This document shows positions 24,240 through 33,042 of a stretch of 64,000 nt of DNA, piece after piece. The position numbers and the translations under genes are program-made. The stretch is from Streptomyces sp. TS71-3 (GTDB lineage: Bacteria; Actinomycetota; Actinomycetes; Streptomycetales; Streptomycetaceae). The stretch's first letter is position 1. Each line of letters begins with the position of its first letter. The stretch covers positions 62,001 through 126,000 of the forward strand of contig NZ_BNEL01000003.1 of the NCBI RefSeq assembly GCF_018327685.1. Direction: 5' to 3'. The notes beneath the pieces were generated by a model. It saw nothing but the letters and a program-made list of their open reading frames with translations. It had not been told where the DNA came from and did no database searches.

Positions 24240-25757
24240 ATGGCGTCCAGCCTGACGAAGGACTCGTCGGGGATCCCGGGCCCGGAGAAGACCTTCTTCG
24301 GCCACCCCCGCGGCCTGGCCACCCTGTTCATGACCGAGATGTGGGAGCGTTTCAGCTTCTACGGCATGCGGGCCCTGCTCCCGCTGTACCTCGTCTCGGG
24401 CGGCGCGGCCGCCGCCCACGGCTCGCAGGGCGGCGGTCTCGCGATGACCGCCGCCACGGCGACGGCGATCTACTCCATATACCTGGCGATGGTCTACCTG
24501 CTGGCGATGCCCGGCGGCTGGTTCGGCGACCGGGTCTGGGGCCCGCGCAAGACCGTCGCCATCTCGGCCTCGATCATCATGCTCGGCCACCTCACCCTGG
24601 CCCTGCCGGGCCAGGCGACGTTCTTCGCCGGGCTCGCGCTCGTCGCCATCGGTTCGGGGCTGCTGAAGGCCAACATCTCCACGATGGTCGGCCACCTCTA
24701 CGACGGCCCGGACGACCCGCGCCGCGACGGCGGCTTCACCGTCTTCTACATGGGCATCAACCTGGGCGCCTTCGCCGCGCCGCTGGTGATCGGCACGGTC
24801 GGCCAGCAGGTGAGCTGGCATCTGGGCTTCGCGCTGGCGGCAGTGGGCATGGGCCTCGGCCTGACGCAGTTCCTGTTCGGCACCCGCCACCTGGACGCGC
24901 GCTCCGCCCTGGTCCCCAAGCCGCTCTCGCGCGAGGAGCGCGACGCGGTGCTGCGCAAGGCGGGGCTGTGGGCGGCCGCGGCCGTGGTCTTCTACGGCGC
25001 CGTGGTCCTCGCCGGGGCCTTCACCATGAACTGGGCGCTGGTGCCGATCACGCTGGCGGGCCTGCTGATCCCGATCGCGGTGCTCGTCCGCATCAAGCGG
25101 GACAAGGAGCTGACGGCCGGCGAGCAGTCGCGGATGACCGGGTACATCTGGTTCTTCGCGGCGGCGGCGCTGTTCTGGATGATCTACGACCAGGGCGGCT
25201 CCACGCTGGCCATCTTCGCCGCCGACAAGACGGACACGTCCGTCTTCGGCTGGTCCTTCCCGGCGTCCTGGTTCCAGTCGGTGAACCCGGTCATGATCAT
25301 GGCGCTGGCGCCGGTGCTCGCCTGGGTCTGGCTGTACCTGGCGCGCCGGGCGAAGGAGCCCAGCACGGTGACGAAGTTCGCCGCCGGCCTGGCGCTGGTG
25401 GGGCTGTCGTTCTTCCTGTTCATGCTGCCGCTGTCGGCGGCGGACGGCGGCAAGGTCGGCCCGCTCTGGCTGGTGGGGATCTACCTGCTCCAGACGGTCG
25501 GCGAGCTGTGCCTGTCGCCGGTCGGCCTGTCGGTGACCACGAAGATGGCGCCGGCCAAGTACGCGTCGCAGATGCTGGGGGTGTGGTTCCTCGCCGTCAC
25601 CGCGGGCGACTGCGTCACGGGCCTGCTCTCGCTGGCGGGCGTCAACCTCAACACCACCGGCATCGTGGCGCTGGAGGCCACGGTCGCGGCCGTCGTCGGC
25701 GTCGGCGTCTACACCTCCCGGGGCAGGGTCCGGGCGCTGATGGGCAGCGTGCACTGA
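24240..25757 (+). CDS. POT/PTR family proton-coupled oligopeptide transporter
   Basis: 505 residues from ATG 24240 (AAGGA seven bases before). The POT signature EMWERFSFYGMRALLPLYL is at about 33-51, with the E-x-x-E-R proton-coupling motif. GDRVWGPRKTV loop, FTVFYMGINLGAF (second POT signature, about 163) and TVGELCLSPVGLS follow. About twelve to fourteen hydrophobic helices; normal family length. Imports di- and tripeptides with protons across the cell membrane. Monocistronic, converging with the anti-sigma gene. Confidence 0.94.
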   Translation: MASSLTKDSSGIPGPEKTFFGHPRGLATLFMTEMWERFSFYGMRALLPLYLVSGGAAAAHGSQGGGLAMTAATATAIYSIYLAMVYLLAMPGGWFGDRVWGPRKTVAISASIIMLGHLTLALPGQATFFAGLALVAIGSGLLKANISTMVGHLYDGPDDPRRDGGFTVFYMGINLGAFAAPLVIGTVGQQVSWHLGFALAAVGMGLGLTQFLFGTRHLDARSALVPKPLSREERDAVLRKAGLWAAAAVVFYGAVVLAGAFTMNWALVPITLAGLLIPIAVLVRIKRDKELTAGEQSRMTGYIWFFAAAALFWMIYDQGGSTLAIFAADKTDTSVFGWSFPASWFQSVNPVMIMALAPVLAWVWLYLARRAKEPSTVTKFAAGLALVGLSFFLFMLPLSAADGGKVGPLWLVGIYLLQTVGELCLSPVGLSVTTKMAPAKYASQMLGVWFLAVTAGDCVTGLLSLAGVNLNTTGIVALEATVAAVVGVGVYTSRGRVRALMGSVH

Positions 25758-25924
25758 GGCTCGAACGGGCTGGTGCGCCGGGCCGGGCGCCGCAAGGGCC
25801 GCCCACGCAAAAAGGCCGCCATTCAGGGCGAAAGGGTCACATCCAGGGCAGAACAGAACTGGTTGCGGTGCGCTGACGCATCATCACGGCCGCCGGGGCG
25901 TCTGCTGGGCCCCGGCGGCCGGCG

Positions 25925-26524
25925 CTAAGGGGAGCCGAGTTCCGCCCAGACGGTCTTGCCCGGCAGTCCGGGCGTGCGGATGACCCCCCAGTCCAGGCAG
26001 AGGCGCTGCACGATGAACATGCCGTGGCCGCCGGGGCGCCCCGCGCGGTGCGGGGTGCGCGGGGCGGGCTGGCCGGCGCCGCGGTCGGACACCTCGATGC
26101 GCAGTACTTTGCGGTCGCAGCCGAGCCACAGTTCCTCGGGGCCCTCGGCGTGCAGGCAGGCGTTGGTGACCAGTTCGGAGACGACCAGCAGCACGTCCTC
26201 GGCGGCGGCGCGCTGGTCGGCACCGGATGCCGGAAGCCACCCCCAGGCGCGCAGGGCCTGCCGGGTGAAGTCCCTGGCCAGCGGGACGATGCCGGTGGCA
26301 TCACGGAAGCTGAGGCGGCGGGTGCGGCGCCCTCGGGCGTCCAGCCGGTCCCCGGCGTCGGGCGTGTCGACGATGCCCGCGGCGCTGCTCGGCGCGGAGG
26401 CGGCCGGGCCGGGGTCGGTGGGAACGGCGGCACCGGGCGCGGAGTAGGTGTGCCGGGACGCGGTGGCGCCCTCGGCGCCCGGCTCCGGGCCGCTGTCGCC
26501 CGAGCCCGGGCGGGTGGTGCTCAT
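25925..26524 (-). CDS. Anti-sigma factor, RsbW-like ATP-binding protein (PrsI-like)
   Basis: 199 residues. The N-terminal ~65 residues are Ala/Pro/Gly-rich and variable. From about residue 80: FTRQALRAWG, then the HATPase N-box VVSELVTNACLHA, G-box VSDRGAG, and GHGMFIVQRLCLDWG. This GHKL fold phosphorylates an anti-anti-sigma partner and holds a SigB-type sigma factor. The partner STAS gene lies next on the same strand and a SigB-family sigma gene is divergent. This matches my memory of the arsI-prsI-sigI module of S. coelicolor; the exact orthology is inferred. Confidence 0.88.
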   Translation of the reverse strand: MSTTRPGSGDSGPEPGAEGATASRHTYSAPGAAVPTDPGPAASAPSSAAGIVDTPDAGDRLDARGRRTRRLSFRDATGIVPLARDFTRQALRAWGWLPASGADQRAAAEDVLLVVSELVTNACLHAEGPEELWLGCDRKVLRIEVSDRGAGQPAPRTPHRAGRPGGHGMFIVQRLCLDWGVIRTPGLPGKTVWAELGSP

Positions 26525-26768
26525 CAGCGCTTCACCTCACCGATTCACCAGTTCAACATTCAGATTGTCAGGCACAGCCGTTGCCTCGCCCGTAGCCGTT
26601 CCGATGGCCGGAGCGCGCCCGCCCGGCCCCATCGGATGACGACGGATCCACGTGTCTTCTGCCCGGCCGAACCGTGAGAACACCCACTAATTCGACGCGG
26701 GGGCTGTGACGCCGGTTACGCACCGATCACACAGGGGGAACCGAGGTGCAGCGCTCGGTTCGATCCGT

Positions 26769-27137
26769 TCACTCCGCGAGAGCCGCATCGAGCGTGGGGT
26801 GCACGGTGAAGACGGCCTCGGCACCGGTGATCTCGAAGACCCGGGCCACCACCGGCTGCATTCCGGCCAGGTGGACCGCGCCGCCCTCGGCCTCCGCCTT
26901 CAGGCGGGCCCCGAGCAGCACGTTGAGGCCGGTGGAGTCGCAGAACTCCAGGCCGGAGCAGTCGACCACCACCCGTGTGCAACCGTTGTCGAGGCACGCC
27001 TCCAGCGGCTCGCGCAGCACGTCCGCGGTGGCGTGATCCAGCTCTCCCACCGGGGTCACCACTGCGGTGGAGCCCTGTTCGCGTACCTCGACGTGCAGCC
27101 GGCCCTTGCGCGTACTGCCGACCGTCCCGCGGTCCAT
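26769..27137 (-). CDS. Anti-sigma factor antagonist, STAS domain (ArsI-like)
   Basis: 122 residues, the length of a stand-alone STAS protein. Seen: VTPVGELDHATADVL (strand/helix start) and VVVDCSGLEFCDSTGLNVLL, with the phosphorylatable Ser in DSTG (about residue 68). When unphosphorylated it should bind the RsbW-like protein and free the sigma factor. A perfect SigB-type promoter lies 72-95 bases upstream (27209-27232), so the module probably responds to its own sigma factor. The anti-sigma gene follows after about 240 bases. Confidence 0.9.
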   Translation of the reverse strand: MDRGTVGSTRKGRLHVEVREQGSTAVVTPVGELDHATADVLREPLEACLDNGCTRVVVDCSGLEFCDSTGLNVLLGARLKAEAEGGAVHLAGMQPVVARVFEITGAEAVFTVHPTLDAALAE

Positions 27138-27208
27138 GCGTCTCTCTCCCGAGCGTCGTGGGGATTGCTTGACTCTGTCGCAGATTACGCCCTGTGGCCA
27201 GCCCTCGG

Positions 27209-27232
27209 GTACCCGAACAACCCCCCAGAAAC
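27209..27232 (-). promoter_or_regulatory. SigB-type promoter of the STAS gene
   Basis: On the minus strand GTTT, exactly 14 bases, then GGGTAC. This meets the Streptomyces SigB-group consensus GNNT-N14-16-GGGTAY. It drives toward the anti-sigma-antagonist gene and suggests feedback by a SigB-family factor. Confidence 0.75.
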
Positions 27233-27386
27233 GGACATTTGGGACTAATTAAGGGTTGCGGCGAGTACTCGAAACCGGGTAGGCCTAGAGGGACAACATT
27301 CGGACACCGTCGGCCTTGGAGGCGCCGGACACCACAGTCCAGGAAGTGGCTTCGGCAGCCGTATGCCGAGAACGATGGAGGACATC

Positions 27387-28301
27387 ATGTCACCCCGGCT
27401 CGACGCTTCGCACACTGACCAGGCGACGTCGGCTCCCTCCCCTGACCTCGCGGACGGGCTCGCGGACCACGCCGCTGGAGCCGACCTCTCTCAGGGCGTG
27501 ACCGACCTTCCGGTGATACCGCCGTACGACACGGTGGGACCGGTCGACGCCCGAGCCCTGTCCAAGACCCTGTTCCAGCGTCTGGAGACGCTGGAGGAGG
27601 GCACCCACGAACACGCCTACGTGCGCAACACCCTCGTGGAGCTCAACCTCGCCCTGGTGAAGTTCGCCGCATCGCGGTTCCGCTCCCGCAGCGAGCCGAT
27701 GGAGGACATCATCCAGGTGGGCACGATCGGCCTGATCAAGGCCATCGACCGCTTCGAGCTCAGCCGCGGCGTCGAGTTCCCCACCTTCGCGATGCCCACC
27801 ATCGTCGGCGAGGTCAAGCGGTTCTTCCGCGACACCTCGTGGTCGGTGCGGGTGCCGCGCCGCCTCCAGGAGCTCCGGCTCGACCTGGCCAAGGCAGGGG
27901 ACGAGCTGGCCCAGCAGCTCGACCGCGCGCCGACGGTGGCCGAGCTCGCCGACCGCCTCGGCCTGTCCCGGGACGAGGTCGTGGAGGGCATGGCGGCCAG
28001 CAACGCCTACACGGCCAGCTCGCTCGACGCCCAGCCCGAGGAGGACGACTCCGAGGGCGCGCTCGCGGACCGCATCGGGTACGAGGACCACGGCCTTGAG
28101 GGCATCGAGTACGTGGAGTCCCTGAAGCCGCTGATCGCGCAGCTCGGGCCGCGCGATCGGAAGATCCTCTCGCTGCGGTTCGTGGCGAACATGACGCAGT
28201 CCGAGATCGGTGAGGAGCTGGGGATCTCCCAGATGCACGTCTCGCGGTTGCTTTCCCGGACCCTGGGGCGGCTCCGTAAGGGTTTGACCCTGGAGGAGTA
28301 A
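27387..28301 (+). CDS. sigI: RNA polymerase sigma factor, SigB/SigF family (SigI-like)
   Basis: 304 residues from ATG 27387, six bases after GGAGG; the ATG at 27363 is less well placed. Regions in order: 1.2/2 (LVELNLALVKFAASRF, DIIQVGTIGLIKAIDRFELS, FPTFAMPTIVGEVKRFFRDT), 3 (WSVRVPRRLQELRLDLAKA, PTVAELADRLGLSRDEVVEG) and 4 (LGPRDRKILSLRFVANMTQSEIG, ISQMHVSRLLSRTLGRLRKG). No long region 1.1, as in stress/development group 3 factors. Divergent from its presumed STAS and RsbW-like regulators. The sigI name rests on the remembered S. coelicolor arrangement and on location near purEK and hut; sigB-family membership is certain. Confidence 0.9.
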   Translation: MSPRLDASHTDQATSAPSPDLADGLADHAAGADLSQGVTDLPVIPPYDTVGPVDARALSKTLFQRLETLEEGTHEHAYVRNTLVELNLALVKFAASRFRSRSEPMEDIIQVGTIGLIKAIDRFELSRGVEFPTFAMPTIVGEVKRFFRDTSWSVRVPRRLQELRLDLAKAGDELAQQLDRAPTVAELADRLGLSRDEVVEGMAASNAYTASSLDAQPEEDDSEGALADRIGYEDHGLEGIEYVESLKPLIAQLGPRDRKILSLRFVANMTQSEIGEELGISQMHVSRLLSRTLGRLRKGLTLEE

Positions 28302-28963
28302 GCGGGGTGAGCCTGACGGCTTGCTGAGCCCCGGAACGCGTGCCGGCCGGTGGCCGGGAATGAGGCGTTTCGGGGCTTTCCCGTGCCCCTGTCGGGGCAG
28401 CACCGCGACCGCTGAGGCCCGCTGCCGACTGCGAGCGCGCCCCCATTGCTCGCGCAGTTCCCCGCGCCCCTGTCGGGGCACAGCCTCACCGGCCCGTGGC
28501 CGGAAACGGACCCCGCCGGAACTCGGCCCCGAGCCCGCGGCAGGCGTGTCGTCGCTGGGCGCGCCCACGCGGCGGAGCCGCATACCGCCCCGCGCCCCTG
28601 CGGGGCAGCACCGCGACCGCTGAGGCCCGCTGCCGACTGCGAGCGCGCCCCCATTGCTCGCGCAGTTCCCCGCGCCCCTGTCGGGGCACAGCCTCACCGG
28701 CCCGTGGCCGGAAACGGACCCCGCCGGAACTCGGCCCCGAGCCCGCGGCAGGCGTGTCGTCGCTGGGCGCGCCCACGCGGCGGAGCCGCATACCGCCCCG
28801 CGCCCCTGCGGGGCAGCACCGCGACCGCTGAGGCCCGCTGCCGGCTGCGAGCGCGCCCCCATTGCTCGCGCAGTTCCCCGCGCCCCTGTCGGGGCACAGC
28901 CTCACCGGCCCGTGGCCGGAAACGGACCCCGCCGAAGCCCCCGCAGCGGCACCGGGGCCGGCC
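28302..28963. other. Spacer between sigI-like gene and hutI, mostly tandem repeat
   Basis: Converging genes with no open frame of merit. The 208-bp repeat (28393-28934) fills most of it. Confidence 0.7.
28393..28934. repeat. 208-bp tandem repeat, 2.6 copies
   Basis: Copies begin at 28393, 28601 and 28809, period exactly 208. The first two are nearly identical and the third stops at 28934; one substitution (CCGACTGC to CCGGCTGC) is seen in copy three. Each unit carries one GCGCAGTTCCCCGCGCCCC box plus a CGCCCCTGCGGGGC hairpin. Copy number probably varies between strains. Confidence 0.92.
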
Positions 28964-30220
28964 CTACCGCACCCTCGCCCCCGCCCGCCATACCGCCGTG
29001 ACCAGCGGCACCCCGGGCCGGTAGGCCAGGTGGACGTGGCTCGGGGCGTCGAGGAGGGTGAGGTCGGCTCGGGCGCCGGGCGTGAGGCGGCCCACGTCCG
29101 TGCGCCGGAGCGCCGCCGCGCCCCCAGCCGTGGCCGACCAGACCGCTTCGTCCGGTGTCATCCCCATGTCCCGCACCGCGAGGGCGATGCAGAACGGCAG
29201 CGAGGACGTGAACGAGGAGCCGGGGTTGCAGTCCGTGGACAGCGCGACCGTCGCACCCGCGTCCAGCAGCCGCCGCGCGTCGGGCCAGGCGCCCCGCGTG
29301 GAGAACTCCGCGCCGGGCAGCAGCGTGGCCACCGTGCCGCCGGACGCGAGGGCGGCCACGTCCTCGTCGGTCAGGTGGGTGCAGTGGTCCGCGCTGGCCG
29401 CGCCGAGCTCCACGGCGAGCCGGACGCCGGGGCCCGTGGTGAGCTGGTTGGCGTGCACCCGGGGCACCAGCCCCTTCTCCACGCCCGCGGTCAGCACCGC
29501 GCGGGCCTGGTCCGCGTCGAAGGCGCCGCGCTCGCAGAAGACGTCGATCCAGCGGGCGTGCGGCGCGCAGGCGTCCAGCATCGGGCCGGTGACCAGCGAC
29601 ACGTAGCCGTCCGGATCGTCGTCGAACTCGGGCGGCACGATGTGCGCACCCAGGAACGTCACCTCCTCCGTGTGCCGGGCGGCGACGCGCAGGGCACGCT
29701 CCTCGTCCTCGACGTTCAGGCCGTAGCCCGACTTGGTCTCGAAGGTCGTCGTGCCCTGGTGCAGGGCCTCGCGCAGGTGGCGGGTGAGGGTGGCCTCAAG
29801 TTCTCCGTCGCCCGCGGCGCGGGTGGCGGCCACGGTGGTGCGGATGCCGCCCGCGGTGTACGGGCGGCCGGACATCCGGGCGTTGAACTCCTCGGTGCGG
29901 TCCCCTGCGAAGACCAGGTGGGAGTGGGAGTCCACGAAGCCGGGCAGCACGGCGCGGCCCTCCGCGCCGAGGTGCCGGTCGGCGGCGGGTGCACGGCCCG
30001 TCGGGCCCACCCAGGCGACGCGGTCGCCGTCGAGGACGACGGCCGCGTCCCGGACCAGGCCGAGCGCGGAGCCGTCGCCGAGGGACGGGTCGTTGGTGAC
30101 GAGGGCGCCGATGCCGGTGATGGCGGTGGTGCCGGTGATCGCGGTGGTGCCGGTGGCGCCCGGGTGCGGCTCGTGGGCCGGGGCCGCGGGGCTGGCGTGG
30201 ATGTTCTCCGGGGTGGTCAT
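28964..30220 (-). CDS. hutI: Imidazolonepropionase HutI
   Basis: 418 residues. A short N-terminal repeat ([12 protein letters not shown]) precedes the amidohydrolase barrel. Motifs: [16 protein letters not shown] (metal H-x-H and substrate Arg), [22 protein letters not shown] (metal His), [14 protein letters not shown] and [10 protein letters not shown] (metal Asp). Opens the ring of 4-imidazolone-5-propionate to N-formimino-L-glutamate, third step of histidine breakdown. Last gene of the minus-strand set hutU-M20-hutF-hutI, 90 bases after hutF. Confidence 0.95.
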   Translation of the reverse strand: MTTPENIHASPAAPAHEPHPGATGTTAITGTTAITGIGALVTNDPSLGDGSALGLVRDAAVVLDGDRVAWVGPTGRAPAADRHLGAEGRAVLPGFVDSHSHLVFAGDRTEEFNARMSGRPYTAGGIRTTVAATRAAGDGELEATLTRHLREALHQGTTTFETKSGYGLNVEDEERALRVAARHTEEVTFLGAHIVPPEFDDDPDGYVSLVTGPMLDACAPHARWIDVFCERGAFDADQARAVLTAGVEKGLVPRVHANQLTTGPGVRLAVELGAASADHCTHLTDEDVAALASGGTVATLLPGAEFSTRGAWPDARRLLDAGATVALSTDCNPGSSFTSSLPFCIALAVRDMGMTPDEAVWSATAGGAAALRRTDVGRLTPGARADLTLLDAPSHVHLAYRPGVPLVTAVWRAGARVR

Positions 30221-30310
30221 CCGGTCCTTTCGGGGTCCTGGAGGGTCCTGGCGTGAGAGGCCCTGGAGCTCGTGCGGCGGGTCCTGGGGGCCTCGCGTCC
30301 TCCCCGCGGG

Positions 30311-31702
30311 TCAGCCGTTCAGTGCGCCGATGGCGGCGGCCAGCTCCGCGGGCACGTCGGGCACCAGCGTGTGCACACCGTCGCGCACGACGTGCCGGCC
30401 CGCCACCACGGTGTGCCGGACGTCCGCGCCGGTGGCCGCGAAGACCGCCGTCTCGGCGCCCAGCCGGGTCGGCGCGCCCGCGGTGCGCACCGAGTCGAGG
30501 GCCACCGTCGCGAAGTCCGCGCAGCGACCCGGCTCGATGGTGCCCGAGTCCGGCCAGCCGAGCGCCGCGTGGCCGTCCGCGGTGGCGGCGCGCAGCAGCG
30601 CGGCGGCGGTCCAGTGGCCGCGGCGCCGGGTGCGCAGCCGCTCGTCGAGCTCCATCGCGCGCGCCTCCTCCAGCAGGTCGATGACGGCGTGGCTGTCGCT
30701 GCCCAGCGAGAGGGGGCTGCCCGCGCGCTGCAACGCGGTCGCGGGTCCGATGCCGTCCGCGAGGTCCCGTTCCGTGGTGGGGCACATGCAGGTGCCCGTG
30801 CCGGAGCGGCCGATCAGCCGGATGTCCTCGTGGGCGAGGTGGGTGAGGTGCACGCCGGTCGTGCGGGGCCCGAGCACGCCGTGGTCGGCGAGCAGCCGCA
30901 CCGGGGTGCAGCCGTGCGCGGCGCGGCACTCGTCGTTCTCCCGGGTCTGCTCGGAGACGTGCACGTGCAGCGGTGCGTCGCGGTCGGCGGCCCACGCGAC
31001 GACGGTGGCCAGCTGGTCCGCGGGGACCGCGCGCACCGAGTGCACGGCCGCCCCGATCCGGGCGTGCGGGGCCCCACGGAGCGCCGCCGCGCGCTCGGCC
31101 CACGCCTCGGCGGTGCCGTCGGAGAAGCGCCGCTGGTGCCCGTCGGGCGGGGCGCCGAACCCGGAGGAGAGGTAGGCGGTGTCCAGCAGCGTGATCCGGA
31201 TGCCGGCCTCCTCGGCCGCGGCGATCAGGGCCTCGCCCATCGCGTTGGGCTCGGCGTAGGGCCGTCCGCCCGGCGCGTGGTGCAGGTAGTGGAACTCGCC
31301 GACGGTGGTGATCCCGGCGAGCGCCATCTCCGCGTACACGGCGCGGGCGAGGCGGTGGTAGCCCTCCGGGGTGAGCCGGTCCGCGACCGAGTACATCAGC
31401 TCGCGCCAGGTCCAGAAGGTGCCCGTGCCGACCTGTACCAGGCCGCGCAGGGCGCGGTGGAAGGCGTGGCTGTGGGCGTTGGCGAGGCCGGGCAGCGTGA
31501 GGCCGCGCAGCGGCTCGGCGCCCTGGGTCGGGGCCGCCACGCCGGTGCGCACGGCGGCGATCCGCCCGTCGCGGACGTCGACCGCCACGCCCGGCTCGAC
31601 GTGCGTGCCGAGCCAGGCGTACTCCAGCCAGTACCTGCCGGGGCCGGGGCCCGAGGGGGTGTCCGGGCCCGCCGGGACCCCGGAGGCCGTCTCCGCCGTC
31701 AT
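30311..31702 (-). CDS. hutF: Formimidoylglutamate deiminase HutF
   Basis: 463 residues; ATG 31702 overlaps the stop of the M20 gene (ATGA). Motifs: LPGLANAHSHAFHRALRG (metal H-x-H, about 73-90), GTFWTWRELMY, EFHYLHH, HVHVSEQ (metal His and catalytic Glu), THLAHED and LGSDSHAVIDLLEEAR (metal Asp). Removes the imino group of N-formimino-glutamate as ammonia to give N-formylglutamate. That product normally needs HutG, which is not seen here; the M20 hydrolase between hutU and hutF is the likely stand-in. Confidence 0.93.
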   Translation of the reverse strand: MTAETASGVPAGPDTPSGPGPGRYWLEYAWLGTHVEPGVAVDVRDGRIAAVRTGVAAPTQGAEPLRGLTLPGLANAHSHAFHRALRGLVQVGTGTFWTWRELMYSVADRLTPEGYHRLARAVYAEMALAGITTVGEFHYLHHAPGGRPYAEPNAMGEALIAAAEEAGIRITLLDTAYLSSGFGAPPDGHQRRFSDGTAEAWAERAAALRGAPHARIGAAVHSVRAVPADQLATVVAWAADRDAPLHVHVSEQTRENDECRAAHGCTPVRLLADHGVLGPRTTGVHLTHLAHEDIRLIGRSGTGTCMCPTTERDLADGIGPATALQRAGSPLSLGSDSHAVIDLLEEARAMELDERLRTRRRGHWTAAALLRAATADGHAALGWPDSGTIEPGRCADFATVALDSVRTAGAPTRLGAETAVFAATGADVRHTVVAGRHVVRDGVHTLVPDVPAELAAAIGALNG

Positions 31703-33042
31703 GTGAGGTCCTGCCCTCGGGTGAGCCCCCACAGCACCTCGGTCAGGGCCCGGGCGCCGGTGAGGCAGTCCGCCTCGGCGGCGTGCTCGGCCGGGGAGTG
31801 CGAGACGCCGGTGGGGTTGCGGACGAACAGCATGGCGGTCGGGACGGTTCCGGAGAGGATCCCGGCGTCGTGTCCCGCGCCGGTGGGGAGCACGGGAACG
31901 CTCCGCGCGCCCGGGGCCGTCCGGGCCGGTCCGGGGGCCTCGCCGAAGAGGCCGGCGCCCGCCGAGAGGATGCGGCCGATCTCGTCGCGCAGGGCGTGCC
32001 CGAACTCCACGACGGGGGTGGCCGACTCGCGGACCACGTCCACGTCCAGGCCGTGCCGTGCGCCGTGCTCGCGCGCGGCGCGCTCGACGGCCCCGACGAC
32101 GGTGTCCAGGGTGGCCTGGTCGGGGGCGCGGGAGTCCAGCCAGCCGCGGACCAGGGAGGGGATGGCGTTGACGCCGTTCGGTTCCACGGCCACCTTGCCG
32201 AAGGTGGCGAGCGCCCCGGCGAGTTCCGCCTCGCGGCGGGCGGCGAGCACGGTCTCGGCGTACCCGAGCATCGGGTCGCGGCGGTCGGCGAGGAGGGTGG
32301 TGCCGGCGTGGTTGGCCTCGCCGCGGAAGTCGAAGCGCCAGCGGCCGTGCGGCCAGATGGCCGAGGCGATGCCGACCGGGTCGCCGGTGTGGTCCAGCGC
32401 GCGGCCCTGCTCGACGTGCAGCTCGACGAACGCGGCGATCCGGGCGAGCCGCTCCGGGTCGGGGCCGAGGGCGTCCGGGTCCAGCCCGGCCGCCTCCATC
32501 GCCCGCGGCAGGCTCACGCCGTCGGCGTCCCTCAGCTCGTGCGCCTCCGCGCGGGTCAGCCGTCCCGCGGTGAGGCGGGATCCGACGCAGGCGAGGCCGA
32601 ACCGTGCGCCCTCCTCGTCGCCGAAGTTGACGACGCCCAGCGGGCGGTCCGGTATCCGGCCGGAGGCGCGCAGCTCGTCCAGCGCGGCGAACGCGGAGAC
32701 GACGCCGAGGGGGCCGTCGTAGGCGCCGCCGTCCGGGACGGAGTCCAGGTGGGAGCCGGTCACCACGGCGCCGCCCCGGGCGGGGTCGCCGAGCCAGGCC
32801 CACTGGTTGCCGTTCCCGTCCACCTCGTAGGCGAGCCCGCGGCCCTCCGCCTGCGCCCGGAACCAGTCACGGCACTCGCCGTCCGCGCCGGTCCACGCGT
32901 ACCTGCGGTACCCGCCGCTCGTGGCGTTCCGCCCGATCGGCGCGAGGTCCCGCCACATCTCGCGGAAGGAGGGCGCGTCGCCGCCGGTCCTGGCGGGCTC
33001 GCGCGCCACGCCGGACGGCGAGCCCCCGCTCACACCCGTCAT
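31699..33042 (-). CDS. M20-family amidohydrolase (allantoate amidohydrolase-like) in the hut operon
   Basis: 447 residues of the hydantoinase/carbamoylase branch of M20. Seen: [19 protein letters not shown] (metal His and bridging Asp, about 97), [11 protein letters not shown] (catalytic/metal Glu pair, about 140), ELHVEQGR (metal His, about 214), [12 protein letters not shown], and terminal [10 protein letters not shown]. Overlaps hutU upstream and hutF downstream by four bases, so it is co-translated with them. The family cleaves N-carbamoyl or N-formyl groups from amino acids or allantoate. In this position the natural inference is hydrolysis of N-formylglutamate to glutamate and formate. 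Confidence 0.88.
   Translation of the reverse strand: MTGVSGGSPSGVAREPARTGGDAPSFREMWRDLAPIGRNATSGGYRRYAWTGADGECRDWFRAQAEGRGLAYEVDGNGNQWAWLGDPARGGAVVTGSHLDSVPDGGAYDGPLGVVSAFAALDELRASGRIPDRPLGVVNFGDEEGARFGLACVGSRLTAGRLTRAEAHELRDADGVSLPRAMEAAGLDPDALGPDPERLARIAAFVELHVEQGRALDHTGDPVGIASAIWPHGRWRFDFRGEANHAGTTLLADRRDPMLGYAETVLAARREAELAGALATFGKVAVEPNGVNAIPSLVRGWLDSRAPDQATLDTVVGAVERAAREHGARHGLDVDVVRESATPVVEFGHALRDEIGRILSAGAGLFGEAPGPARTAPGARSVPVLPTGAGHDAGILSGTVPTAMLFVRNPTGVSHSPAEHAAEADCLTGARALTEVLWGLTRGQDLT

Noticed and set aside
28393..28934. CRISPR array
   Set aside because: Period is 208 bp with no short repeat/unique spacer alternation and no cas genes; a tandem duplication instead.
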